In this document: positions 28,084 to 37,410 of the stretch, piece by piece
Position numbering within the stretch: the stretch's first letter is position 1
Layout of the letters: each line of letters begins with the position of its first letter
Made by a program: the position numbers and the translations under genes
From: Pseudoalteromonas sp. NBT06-2
Lineage (GTDB): Bacteria; Pseudomonadota; Gammaproteobacteria; Enterobacterales; Alteromonadaceae
Direction of reading: 5' to 3'
DNA: 64,000 nucleotides
Assembly (NCBI RefSeq): GCF_002276045.1
Contig: NZ_NQMR01000003.1
Coordinates: 1 to 64,000, forward strand
Notes under the pieces: model-generated
Database searches by the model: none
What the model was told of the DNA's origin: nothing
Seen by the model: only the letters and a program-made list of their open reading frames with translations

Positions 28084-28914
28084 TTATAGCTGCTTTGAAT
28101 TTAATAACTCTTGAATCGCATTACTATAATTTCGACTGACTTTTAATTGAATGTTGTCACCTAGTTCTAAAATACTTTCACTATTACGTAATGAGCGAAT
28201 ACTTTTAATGCTATTGATATTAACTAAAGTAGATTTATGGATCCGTTTAAAAATACGCTCATCTAATTGGCCTGCTAACTTTTTCATGGTTACACGCACA
28301 ATATGTGTTTCATCAGCAGTATGAACACACATATAATCTCCTGCAGCATCAATCCAACGAATTTCTTTTACAGATAAAAATACCTTTTCATGATCGCTAT
28401 TTTTTATCACTAATTCTTGGCAAAAATTAGTCGGTAGCTCTGAATCACTTTCTAGCCAATCTTCGAGTTCAGAAATTGCAAGACCAGAGGATTTTTCTAA
28501 TGCTTTTAGTAGCTTATATTTTTCTTTATCTGCATGTTGTGGACTTCGCCTTTGCATGATACGTTCAACTGTTTTTTTAAGTCGCCCAAGATTAGCTGGT
28601 TTTAATACATAATCTATGGCATTTAATTCAAATGCATCAATTGCATATTCCCCATAAGCACTGACAAATACAATCATAGGTAAAATATCTGACTGCAAAG
28701 CTTGCACAACTTCAATACCGTTTAAGCCTGGTAACTGTAAATCTAAAAATAATATATCAGGGCATAATTCATGACATAGCTGTATTGCTTGATCACCATC
28801 ACAGGCTTCGGCAATGACATTTATTTGAGGTATTTTTTCCAGCCTTAACCTTAGGCCCTCAAGAGCAAGAGGTTCATCATCAACAATTATCGCGCTAAGA
28901 GGTTGCTCATTCAT
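28084..28914 (-). CDS. LytTR-type response regulator
   Basis: A 276-residue response regulator of the LytR/AlgR/YpdB type. Receiver domain (about 7-122) with the acidic pair at 12-13, phosphorylation site Asp58 (LFLDLQLPG) and a Lys in VLKPANL. LytTR DNA-binding domain (about 165-272) with the typical IRWIDAAGDYMCVHT and FKRIHKSTLVNI segments. It starts 8 bases after the stop of the partner kinase gene, forming a two-gene operon. Target genes cannot be read from sequence; no obvious neighbour is a membrane target of the kind YpdB controls. Confidence 0.93.
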   Translation of the reverse strand: MNEQPLSAIIVDDEPLALEGLRLRLEKIPQINVIAEACDGDQAIQLCHELCPDILFLDLQLPGLNGIEVVQALQSDILPMIVFVSAYGEYAIDAFELNAIDYVLKPANLGRLKKTVERIMQRRSPQHADKEKYKLLKALEKSSGLAISELEDWLESDSELPTNFCQELVIKNSDHEKVFLSVKEIRWIDAAGDYMCVHTADETHIVRVTMKKLAGQLDERIFKRIHKSTLVNINSIKSIRSLRNSESILELGDNIQLKVSRNYSNAIQELLNSKQL

Positions 28915-28922
28915 TTATGCAC

Positions 28923-30029
28923 TCACTTTTCAAAAGGAATAGAAATATAAACCTCAGTGCCTTTACTATCACCTTGGGATATATTTATTTCATAATTACC
29001 ATTAAACATCGCATCTAAGCGTGCTTTAGTATTGGTTAAGCCAATACCAAATCCCGTTTTAGATTTTGCTTTTATTCCTTCACCATCATCTATAATTTTT
29101 AAAATCAATCGATTATTTTCTTGCTTAGCCATAATAAAAATAGTGCCGGGTAGTTTATTTGGTTCTATGGCAAATTTGATTGCGTTTTCAACTAAAGGTT
29201 GTAATAACATACTTGGCACTTGTGCTTGCAGTACAGAAAAGCAAATATCCATTTCAATATTTAATCGTTCACCAAATCTCACCTTTTCAATTGAAAGGTA
29301 AAGATCTAATAATTCAATTTCTTTTTTTAAACTTGTATTCGATTTATCATTTTTATCTAACGTATAACGAAAAAAATCACAGAGCATATCCAGCATTTCA
29401 TTGGCTTTATCATTATCATATTTATATATAAGTGTTGATATTGCGTTCATGGTATTAAACATAAAATGTGGATTAAGTTGGTACCTAAGCATTTGTAATT
29501 GCGCATCTTTAGCTGCAGTTTGCGCCCTTAGTAGCATTTCATGTTCTTTTTGTAGTCTCGTATTATATAGCATCACAAAGAATATAGCCGTCCAAACAAA
29601 CATAGTTGTTAGCGAAAACAATAGCCAACCACCAAACTCCAGCATATTCCATGCCTCATTCCATTGTTGATGATAAACAATGACCTTAAAACAGCTTAAC
29701 TTTATGATGTTATAAACTAAACCTAGGATTGCCGCAAAGATAAAACTAAGACTCAAAGTGAATTTTAAAGGTAAGTGAACAATACGGCGAATAAGTCGCC
29801 ATTGAATATATGACAAGAAAAAACCACTCATGGTTTCAACTAATAAGTTAATAATTTGACCTGAAAAATTAAAGTTTGGATCATCTAATTGCGGTCTCAC
29901 TATCGCAATAAAAACCACAACGGCATAGCCTAGCCAACCTGCAATTTGTAAAGTCCAAAATTGACTATTTAAATTTGAAAATGTATTGGGTGAAAGTTCC
30001 AGTGTATTGTCTTTTATTATCTCTTGCAT
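28923..30029 (-). CDS. LytS/YpdA-type sensor histidine kinase
   Basis: A 368-residue inner-membrane kinase. Four hydrophobic segments lie in the first 160 residues, then a short coiled linker (KEHEMLLRAQTAAKDAQLQM), the His_kinase domain with LNPHFMFNTMNAIST (phospho-acceptor His) and an HATPase domain (PLVENAIKFAI, DDGEGI, GIGLTNTKARL). No extracytoplasmic sensor domain is evident, so the membrane part itself probably senses. The start is taken at ATG 30029; a GTG three codons upstream also exists. Signal unknown. Coupled to the LytTR regulator gene. Confidence 0.9.
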   Translation of the reverse strand: MQEIIKDNTLELSPNTFSNLNSQFWTLQIAGWLGYAVVVFIAIVRPQLDDPNFNFSGQIINLLVETMSGFFLSYIQWRLIRRIVHLPLKFTLSLSFIFAAILGLVYNIIKLSCFKVIVYHQQWNEAWNMLEFGGWLLFSLTTMFVWTAIFFVMLYNTRLQKEHEMLLRAQTAAKDAQLQMLRYQLNPHFMFNTMNAISTLIYKYDNDKANEMLDMLCDFFRYTLDKNDKSNTSLKKEIELLDLYLSIEKVRFGERLNIEMDICFSVLQAQVPSMLLQPLVENAIKFAIEPNKLPGTIFIMAKQENNRLILKIIDDGEGIKAKSKTGFGIGLTNTKARLDAMFNGNYEINISQGDSKGTEVYISIPFEK

Positions 30030-30259
30030 ATACGTCACATGTAAGCTCTATATTTCATCTTAAATTGATTAGCATCTAAGCCATATCTCAATAATTTAAT
30101 GTATAACAATTGAATATACAAAAAGTATATTTGCGCTAAGGCGTGTATTATTTGAGATAACACAAATAAAACCCTATCTTGAATTCAAAGGTTTAAGTAT
30201 TAATGCAAACATCAATGATTTAAAATAAATGATACTCTGATTTTTTAAAATATTATCAC

Positions 30260-30790
30260 ATGAACACTCCAATTGGCTTTGGCTGCCCTAAATTTGATTT
30301 TGCAATTTACATCAATAATCAGCCTAATATGATTGAATATCAAAATCTTGATACTGTTTTATCGCTAACTCAAGGTGAAATCTATTCAATAGGCCAAGCG
30401 TGTGGCAATGGTTGGCGCAAAATATTTAATGTATATGCTAAGCTACTTTTTGCATTAAATAATAACGATTTTAATTATTGCAAAAGTTCAGATACTTGGC
30501 AAAAATACCGAGATGACTATTTATTACAAAATAACTATCGTACCGCACTGTTATTTAACCCTCCGGTTCTTAATTCAAACTTAGAGATATTACATATCAT
30601 TTGTGGAAGAACTTATGCAAAAGAACTGATTAACTCGGGTAAATTATTGGCTCAACTCATCTGGTTAGATGATGAGTTCGCTATAGATAAGAAAAATAAG
30701 CTTATTATTTGTCCTTATTTAGATTATCGCCAACTATCAAATATAAAAATAGAACGTTTATCTAAGATGTTAACTGAATTAAAAACATGA
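30260..30790 (+). CDS. Conserved hypothetical protein (DUF6942-like)
   Basis: A 176-residue soluble protein, no signal peptide or membrane segment. It shows recognisable short motifs such as ACGNGWRKIFNVYAKLLFAL and CPYLDYRQLS. I believe it belongs to a conserved family of marine gammaproteobacteria (DUF6942), but this is from memory and not certain. It faces the LytS kinase gene divergently across about 220 bases. Function unknown. Confidence 0.65.
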   Translation: MNTPIGFGCPKFDFAIYINNQPNMIEYQNLDTVLSLTQGEIYSIGQACGNGWRKIFNVYAKLLFALNNNDFNYCKSSDTWQKYRDDYLLQNNYRTALLFNPPVLNSNLEILHIICGRTYAKELINSGKLLAQLIWLDDEFAIDKKNKLIICPYLDYRQLSNIKIERLSKMLTELKT

Positions 30791-30914
30791 AATACTGCTA
30801 ATTGTCTTTAGTTTAAAAATAAAATTTATAATAACAGGGCAATAAATATAACCTTCAGAATGCTTAGCAACTATACTTATAAGTATCGTAAATTATCTGT
30901 ACTTGGAGTTTAAG

Positions 30915-31040
30915 ATGAGTCACTTTCACCCTTTGCACTCTATACAAAAGCACCTTTTAGGCTATATTTTTATATTATTGCTTTTATTTGTATCTTTTCC
31001 TCTCGTTGCTGAATTTAGCTTTATATACCTACTTTTATAA
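30915..31040 (+). CDS. Possible 41-residue membrane peptide
   Basis: ATG at 30915 is preceded by GGAG with 6 bases spacing. It reads 41 codons: a short His-rich hydrophilic head (MSHFHPLHSIQKH), a hydrophobic segment (about 14-41) and stop TAA at 31038. The stop is 7 bases before the start of the glycosylase-family gene, suggesting coupling. Composition alone could be chance in AT-rich DNA. Confidence 0.45.
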   Translation: MSHFHPLHSIQKHLLGYIFILLLLFVSFPLVAEFSFIYLLL

Positions 31041-31047
31041 GAGAAAA

Positions 31048-31623
31048 ATGTTATACACTTTAATAAAGCAAGTTCAAGGCTGCACTATATGTGAAGCCCA
31101 TTTACCTCTAGGGCCCCGACCTGTTGTTCAGATAAGTGCTCAATCTAAAGTGTTAATTGCCGGTCAAGCCCCGGGTCTAAAAGTACATCAAAGTGGCACA
31201 CCATTTAATGATGCCAGTGGTGAGAGATTGCGAGAATGGTTAGGGGTTGATAAAAACGATTTTTATGATGATAAAAAATTTGCCATTTTACCTATGGGGT
31301 TTTGTTATCCTGGAAAAGCTAAGTCTGGGGACTTACCGCCAAGACCTGAATGTGCAGTAGCTTGGCGAGAACAACTATTAGCTGAACTAACAAATATAGA
31401 GCTCACAATTGTAATTGGCCAATATGCCCATGCATATCATTTACCAAATGCCAGTAAAAAACTCACCGAAAACGTGAAAAATTGGCAAGCCTATTGGCCA
31501 GAGATGATTGCTTTACCGCATCCTAGCCCACGAAATAATATTTGGTTAAAGCGCAATGTTTGGTTTGAAAATACTTTATTACCACCGCTTAAGCAGCGGG
31601 TTAATGAAATATTATCCAATTAA
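31048..31623 (+). CDS. Uracil-DNA glycosylase family protein
   Basis: A 191-residue member of the uracil-DNA glycosylase superfamily. It shows the active-site-like GQAPG (39-43), TPFNDASGERLREWL (51-65), and the second motif HPSPRN near the C-terminus, plus a CxxC (Cys12, Cys15) as in iron-sulphur glycosylases. Many members of this branch lack proven glycosylase activity, so the substrate is uncertain. The ATG at 31048 is chosen over an in-frame TTG at 30988 because the extra residues are the antisense of sense in the upstream small ORF and do not fit the family. Confidence 0.85.
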   Translation: MLYTLIKQVQGCTICEAHLPLGPRPVVQISAQSKVLIAGQAPGLKVHQSGTPFNDASGERLREWLGVDKNDFYDDKKFAILPMGFCYPGKAKSGDLPPRPECAVAWREQLLAELTNIELTIVIGQYAHAYHLPNASKKLTENVKNWQAYWPEMIALPHPSPRNNIWLKRNVWFENTLLPPLKQRVNEILSN

Positions 31624-32023
31624 TCAGCACAAGGTAGATATCGTTTTTAGTCTATTAGATCTACATACTTTTAATATAAATATTACCATCGGTAGCCGAT
31701 AGAGCAATGGAATTTCTATATATGATTTTACGAACGCACGGTCAGTATGTTTGATCAAGTAATTTAGCATAATCCTTCGAACATTAGCTTAAAAGTAATG
31801 ATGTTAGAAATTAAATATGTAATAAATATTATTAAAATAAAAGCCCATCGATTAAAGAAACTCTGGGTGCGATGCTCGCTTTAACCATTATCCACCCCAA
31901 ACGTTAATGAAACGACTGTTTAAGCTTAGTTCATTAACGTTTAGATGGCTAAACTCTATATCTAGTTATATTAACTGGCTACTTATTGAATAGCTTATAT
32001 AACTACATAATTTAATAGTATAT
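31624..32023. other. 400-base intergenic region
   Basis: No gene. The notable feature is a perfect 13-base inverted repeat AAACGTTAATGAA/TTCATTAACGTTT (31899-31942, loop 18), downstream of the cysteine hydrolase gene. A smaller stem ATCGG/CCGAT lies near 31690. Confidence 0.5.
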
Positions 32024-32776
32024 TTAAAGTTCTTTTTTAATTTGTTTGATCGTTTGTTCTGTCGTTTTTACTGAATTCGCAATCATTCTAAAATTTGTCA
32101 TTGCTGCTTTATAACCATCTAAACCTGGAAGTTGTGCTGCTGCTGTTGCATCAGAAACCACCTGAACTTCAAAGCCTTGTTCCATAAATTCACGCAGATG
32201 AGATTCTGTGCATAAATTAGCAGACATACCCGCTAAAATAATTTTATCAATTCCACGCTTTCTTAACTGTAGAGCCATATCATTGGATTCTGGACCATAC
32301 AATTTATGTGGATTTGATACTACTGTTTTACCGTTATTTATATACGGTTTATATTGTTTCAACCAGTCAGCGCCTGAATCCTTAAAGCCATCTATTGATA
32401 GTTGACCTTTACGATCAAACATCCCCATACTATGCATTGCTTTCTCTAAAGCACCGCCATGTTCCCACTTGTGATCACTTGGATAATAATAATGTGGGGA
32501 AATAAACATAGGTATATTTTTATCCTCTGCAATATTGAAAAGACGATCAATATTTTCTACTGTTTGATTTTTTGTAACATTTTTACCCACTAGTCCCCAT
32601 GTCACACCATTGGGACTTAAAAAGTCATTCTGTGGGTCAGTAATAACAATTGCAGTATTTCCTTTTTCAAATACAACTCCTGGGTCGGGTAATGCGGCTT
32701 GGGCGCTAAGAATGCTGTTGCCAGATAAAAGTGCTGTAACGACAAATAATCTTTTCGTGAAGTTTAACATATTCAT
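32024..32776 (-). CDS. Secreted isochorismatase-family cysteine hydrolase
   Basis: A 250-residue cysteine hydrolase with a signal peptide (1-27, ending SAQA), hence periplasmic or exported. Catalytic triad visible as Asp47 (VITDPQNDF), Lys158 (NPHKLYG) and Cys189 (SANLCTES). Enzymes of this fold hydrolyse amides or vinyl ethers; substrate unknown. It is divergent from an AraC-type regulator gene 112 bases away, which probably controls it. Export signals are unusual but known in this family. Confidence 0.88.
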   Translation of the reverse strand: MNMLNFTKRLFVVTALLSGNSILSAQAALPDPGVVFEKGNTAIVITDPQNDFLSPNGVTWGLVGKNVTKNQTVENIDRLFNIAEDKNIPMFISPHYYYPSDHKWEHGGALEKAMHSMGMFDRKGQLSIDGFKDSGADWLKQYKPYINNGKTVVSNPHKLYGPESNDMALQLRKRGIDKIILAGMSANLCTESHLREFMEQGFEVQVVSDATAAAQLPGLDGYKAAMTNFRMIANSVKTTEQTIKQIKKEL

Positions 32777-32888
32777 ACTCTCTCTTTAGTTTATGTTTTC
32801 GTGAGGTATTGTAGTAGAGTTTTATCGTTGTGTTTTGTCTGAGAATCTTTAATAATAGTTAATTAATCCAAATTTAGTTGAGTAGAAA

Positions 32889-33794
32889 ATGGATGTACTA
32901 GGAGAAATCCTGAGGGTAGTTCGATTAAAAGGTAGCGTTTATTTTAATGAATGTTTTGGTACTTCTTGGGGTATGAGTGTAGCAGAAAGTGGGAAGTGTA
33001 TTTTCCATATTGTTGTTAAAGGTGAAGCTTGGCTGAAGATTAACTCTATTTCAGAGGTACGAAGATTAGCCGAAGGTGATATTGTTCTGTTTCCCACAGG
33101 TGCTTCTCATACTATTTCAGATACAGTTAATTCTGAATGTATCCCTGCTGAAAAAGTCATTGATGCCTATCAAAATAAGATACCATTATTTATAGGACCG
33201 GATGAAAAAAATACGATTGTTTGTGGCTATGTTGAATTTTCTCGGTTTCTATCTCATCCATTTCTGAAACAGTTACCTGATTTAATACATATAAACAAAG
33301 CCACTATATCGCAGTTTTGCTGGTTAGATAATATCATTACACAAGTGATAAATGAAAGTTCAGAATCTAATATTGGTACGAGTATTATCATTGATAAATA
33401 TACTGAAATTATGTTTGTGAAAGTTTTAAGAGCCTTTGCCAACAAGAATATAAATAACAAAAATTTTTTATCTGCATTGGTCGATGAGCAACTTTCACAA
33501 GCTTTAGTACTTATACATAAAATACCTGAATATAACTGGAGTGTTGAGAAGCTGGCTTCAGAGGTCGCAATGTCTAGAGCTGCTTTTCACAAACGTTTTA
33601 CCGACTGTATTGGAACATCTCCAATTAAATATTTATACGAATGGCGTATGATGCTTGCTCTGGAACTAATTGAAAACACAAACAAGCCAATAAATTTAGT
33701 TGCTGAAGAAGTTGGTTATGACTCCGATAGTTCTTTTCAAAAAGCATTCAAGAGATTCTTTAAGGCTACCCCCGGTTCAATTAGGAAAAATTAA
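32889..33794 (+). CDS. AraC-family regulator with cupin-type sensor domain
   Basis: A 301-residue transcription regulator. N-terminal cupin-like domain (about 1-180; LAEGDIVLFPTGASHTI is the typical cupin strand), then two AraC helix-turn-helix motifs (WSVEKLASEVAMSRAAFHKRF and the NLVAEEVGYDSDSSFQKAFKR segment, about 200-298). Proteins of this kind respond to small molecules and often control a divergent gene; here that is the secreted cysteine hydrolase. The ligand is unknown. Confidence 0.9.
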   Translation: MDVLGEILRVVRLKGSVYFNECFGTSWGMSVAESGKCIFHIVVKGEAWLKINSISEVRRLAEGDIVLFPTGASHTISDTVNSECIPAEKVIDAYQNKIPLFIGPDEKNTIVCGYVEFSRFLSHPFLKQLPDLIHINKATISQFCWLDNIITQVINESSESNIGTSIIIDKYTEIMFVKVLRAFANKNINNKNFLSALVDEQLSQALVLIHKIPEYNWSVEKLASEVAMSRAAFHKRFTDCIGTSPIKYLYEWRMMLALELIENTNKPINLVAEEVGYDSDSSFQKAFKRFFKATPGSIRKN

Positions 33795-34717
33795 AAATAG
33801 CTGTACATGTATTCCTAGCTCATAAAATACGACTAGTATTTACTGAGAGCGATAATATCATTGTTTAATTGATTACAGCTGTCTTTATATCAACTATGGT
33901 GATGAGAAGAAGCTTTAGAACCTACAAAATTGCCGTATTGCGGTATAAAAGCTTGAATGGTGTGTTTTGTGTGGTAAATATGTACTTTGAATGAAGTTTA
34001 ACATTATTTATCTATAGGTAAGGGGTGATGCATCAAAAAAATAACTAGCTTTAGGTTATTTATACCCAAACCACTTCAAGATGCAGGATTCAGTTGGAAT
34101 TAGAAATGCTTTAGGCAAGGCATTGATTGAAGAACATGGTTATTCCCTTTTCAAAATCAATAACGCTGCATAAAGTATTTATAAACCAACCTTACAGGGA
34201 CTTCTGAGCAAATCATGCTCGTTGTTGCCTGCATGGATGTAGGTACTAGAGCAATGCAGGAGCATATTGCCGGTCCATCTTTTTTTAAGGGAGTAACCAT
34301 TAATGCAAAGATGCGCCTAGATCATGAATTGCTCAGCAGTCCTGAACCTCACATCTTGAAGTGGCTTGGGTATATATTCAATTAATAAAAGCATTTTATG
34401 AGAGTTAGAGTGGTTATTTTTGATAGAAACGCATTGGCAAATGTTAAGCAAAAAAAGAATAAAATGTTTATTTTGTATTTTTTACAAGATCTACCAGTGT
34501 TACTCGCAAAGTTAGTCATACCCATGCTACATGGACATGTGCACTATCAGCAAGTCGATAAGCATGTCAAATGCGAGACAGAAAATGTGTCGTTAAGTCA
34601 TTATCAACAAATATCCTATCACAACACAGTTGACCGTTTATCGTCTTGCCCTACGGGAACGATTAGGTAATAGAGCTTTTTTCAGTCGTTGTTACATTAT
34701 ACCGCAAAAAACGGTGT
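33795..34717. other. Gene-poor region around a miniature element
   Basis: About 920 bases. Apart from the element at 34061-34374 I find nothing supported. An open frame at 34398-34670 has no family resemblance and no ribosome site and is left out. Confidence 0.5.
34061..34374 (+). mobile_element. Miniature element, family 2, copy 2 (with 49-base insert)
   Basis: 314 bases. Same ends and body as copy 1 (27047-27311), but with an extra 49-base segment at about 34228-34276 that itself has inverted arms CCTGCAT/ATGCAGG. Flanked by TA on both sides. Confidence 0.85.
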
Positions 34718-36007
34718 TCAAGTCGTAACAAACTCATATCCATCTAACTCACCTTTACCTTCTTGTAACTCACGTAAACGAGAGTCTACAAGCCCATCTG
34801 TACTAGAAAACTGAACCCCATACCCGTCGGTATATTCTTGAACATATTTACCTGATAGTGATTTAAGCTTATTAATATACACAACTGCTTTTTCATATTC
34901 TCCCTGAGATATATAATCATATTTTGGGGTTAGAAGCTGCGCAAATTTGTATGGGTGAGCAGCAAATCCACTTCCCATAGCCAATGCTGCTACGATAGGT
35001 GTTGAGATAACTGCTGATTGAAACCACTCTGAAAATTGTTTGTGATTTTTAACTAAAGATCCTTGTGTTTCTCTTGCTGTCCATTCTTTTTTTGCTCTCT
35101 TAAGCACCTTACTCAACAGAGCTTTTTGTATCAGATAATCAACCATTTTAACAATTCGGTCAAAGATTCCCTTCACAAGCGCAACTAAGGTACCTGCTCC
35201 AGCAAATGCGTCTCCCCCCGCTTGTAGAGCAATACCTGTTATGCCTATAGCCGTATCCTTGATACCTCCTAATACCCCAGTAGCAGAATGACGAGCTAGT
35301 GCATTTGCGATGATGCTAGGGTGACCACCTAATAAATTTACGCCACGACCAGCATAAATCTGTGTAATGAGGTCCTTAGACTTAAAAATAGCTTGCTTGA
35401 CACCAGAATAGGTATCAGCAGCATTCTGAGCATATCCCCAAGAGTCAATTAAACTTGATAAGTTCCAAGAAAACTCAGCGGTCAACCAAGTACCAATCTC
35501 AGCAAATGTTTCGACACCATGAAGTAATTCACCATAAACATTACGTATTTTATTCATCATCATGCTAAAAAAATCTGAAATTAGCTGCTTAATTTTCGCG
35601 ACAACTGAAGCAGCAGCACCACCCACTGCCTCGCCAACTTTAACGATTTTTTGTCCTCCCTGAGTCTGTTTGAAACGATTTGCTGCGTTTCCTGTCGCGG
35701 AGGATAGAGCGCGAGCCTTATCTCCGAGTTTACTATTCGATATTTTATTAACGGCATCTGTTTTCTCAAGAATTTTACTTGCAGCATTTTTAAGATCAGC
35801 CAAAGGCTCAAGTCCAACAATCAAATTTTCGAATATATGCGCATTAGATAGGGAAGCGGCTTTAGTAAGCGTCGTATTACCTAGTAAATACATAACCCCT
35901 AAACGAGCATCTGCCATTTCATTAGCTTGAATATTAAGCATGTATTTGTTTGTTGTTTTACCAAACATTGCATCTTTAATTGATCTTCGAAGTAATCGTA
36001 ATTTCAT
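34718..36007 (-). CDS. Unrecognised protein with glycine-rich hydrophobic core
   Basis: A 429-residue protein I do not recognise. No signal peptide; the N-terminus is basic (MKLRLLRRSIKDAMFGK). Residues about 60-160 look helical, and 225-310 form a Gly/Ala-rich, partly hydrophobic stretch (GVLGGIKDTAIGITGIALQ). Another such segment (STPIVAALAMGSGFAAH) is near 340-360. This layout, amphipathic helices around small-residue hydrophobic hairpins, is seen in some secreted or membrane-inserting effectors, but no toxin motif is visible. GGAGG lies 5 bases before the ATG at 36007, which is why I reject the ATG four codons upstream. It stands alone on its strand. Confidence 0.75.
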   Translation of the reverse strand: MKLRLLRRSIKDAMFGKTTNKYMLNIQANEMADARLGVMYLLGNTTLTKAASLSNAHIFENLIVGLEPLADLKNAASKILEKTDAVNKISNSKLGDKARALSSATGNAANRFKQTQGGQKIVKVGEAVGGAAASVVAKIKQLISDFFSMMMNKIRNVYGELLHGVETFAEIGTWLTAEFSWNLSSLIDSWGYAQNAADTYSGVKQAIFKSKDLITQIYAGRGVNLLGGHPSIIANALARHSATGVLGGIKDTAIGITGIALQAGGDAFAGAGTLVALVKGIFDRIVKMVDYLIQKALLSKVLKRAKKEWTARETQGSLVKNHKQFSEWFQSAVISTPIVAALAMGSGFAAHPYKFAQLLTPKYDYISQGEYEKAVVYINKLKSLSGKYVQEYTDGYGVQFSSTDGLVDSRLRELQEGKGELDGYEFVTT

Positions 36008-36382
36008 AGTATCCTCCATTCAGGATTTATTTAATGAAATAAATATCTCATTCATACAAATGCAGACTATAGTACTAATAAGGGTTTAAAGTCCAATAGT
36101 ATGTAGTAACATAATTACTTTATCCATCCGTTAAGAAAGAAAAGTTATGTTTATGTTCAGTAAGTGGGCAACTAGGCAGTACGCCTAGCTATTATTAATA
36201 GTTTAGTAGCATATTCCACAGCATTAAATCTGAATTTTAAAAATCCATTGATTTAAAATAAAATTTATTAACTCAGTCAAGGAAACCTTAATCACCCTTC
36301 AAAAACTTCAGTTAAAAATCATCATTTATTATGTTATTTTTCAAAAATCAATAATTCGAGTAATAGCTTCCCTTTCATCCAT
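36008..36382. other. Intergenic region between two divergent genes
   Basis: About 375 AT-rich bases with promoters for the orphan gene (minus) and the HExxH lipoprotein gene (plus). Nothing else seen. Confidence 0.4.
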
Positions 36383-36393
36383 ATGAGGATTTT

Positions 36394-37372
36394 ATGTTTA
36401 AGTTTTAATTTCAATAGTGTTTATATTTTTAATACAAGGCTGTGCCAGTGTTGAAAAATTACAATCTGAAGCCTGGCTCAAAAGTCAATCAAATAACTTT
36501 ACCTTATATAGCACATTAAATGAGACTGAAAATAAATCTATATTAGAAAACTTAGAAGCATTTCGAACACTTATTAATTTAACTAACAAAGACAATAATA
36601 CGCGTGATTTTCCGACTAATATTTATGTCATGAGTAAAGATGAAGCTAGCCTGTTTGGTATTTCTAAAAATATAGGTGGTTATTTCGATAATAATTTAGA
36701 TAAAAATATTATTTACCTTAGATATTATCGAAAAACCGAACAAATGATCAGCACAATTTTACATGAATATGTTCACTATATTCATGTCCAAAGTGAGGCT
36801 AGCTTTCCTCGCTGGTTTGAAGAAGGCACAGCAGAATACCTAAGTGGAGTAGAAATCAGTAATGATAAACTCATCTTGGGGACTATTCAAAAAGGCAGGT
36901 TAGCATGGTTAGGCTATGAAAAATGGTTACCAGCCAAAGATATCATTAATCCTAGTGAAATGACTGACTGGAAAAGCACTGATTTAAGCATGTTCTATGC
37001 ACAGTCTTGGTTGATCACCTTTTATTTAAATAACAGAGAATTATCACAAGATCAAAGCAATCAACCTTCTACTTTGATAAAGCATCTTCTTTTGAAATGC
37101 AAAGGGATAATGACCTTATTGAATTATCAGCACACTACCAAGAATATACCCAGGATAAAAACTTTAAAAGCTGGGCTATTTCTCAAAATGGGTATTATGG
37201 TTATTCATATGGATTAAAAAACCAAAAAGACGCAAATAAAACAGCAATAAGTTATTGTATTTCTGATAGAAAAGATGCCAACGACTGCCAAGTTATTGAG
37301 CGGAAAAATGGTAACTCACAAGAATTTAAAGACTGGTTAAGATTTCAAGTACTTGATGATGTTAAAAAATAA
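36394..37372 (+). pseudogene. HExxH (DUF1570-like) lipoprotein peptidase, two frameshifts
   Basis: The reading frame is broken twice. At the start, GAGGA and ATG (36394) read only MFKF before a stop; dropping two bases joins this to ISIVFIFLIQGCAS, a perfect lipoprotein signal. The main part (36417-37060) carries the zinc motif HEYVHYIH with the downstream FEEGTAEYLSG typical of the gluzincin DUF1570 group. Near 37050-37065 it shifts again into the frame KQSTFYFDKASSFEMQRD, which continues to 37372 with a C-terminal part (SWAISQNGYYGYSYG...C...CQVIERKNG) like DUF4189 modules. Either the gene is decaying or the sequence has two indels. Confidence 0.7.
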
Positions 37373-37410
37373 ATTATAGGGCCTAAAAATTGGCTCTTCA
37401 GCTTAAAAAA

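Noticed and set aside
30988..31047. Longer N-terminus for the glycosylase-family gene
   Set aside because: Uses a TTG start and overlaps the small upstream frame; the family begins at the ATG at 31048.
34398..34670. 90-codon open frame on the plus strand after miniature element copy 2
   Set aside because: No ribosome site, odd composition and no family resemblance; likely chance.
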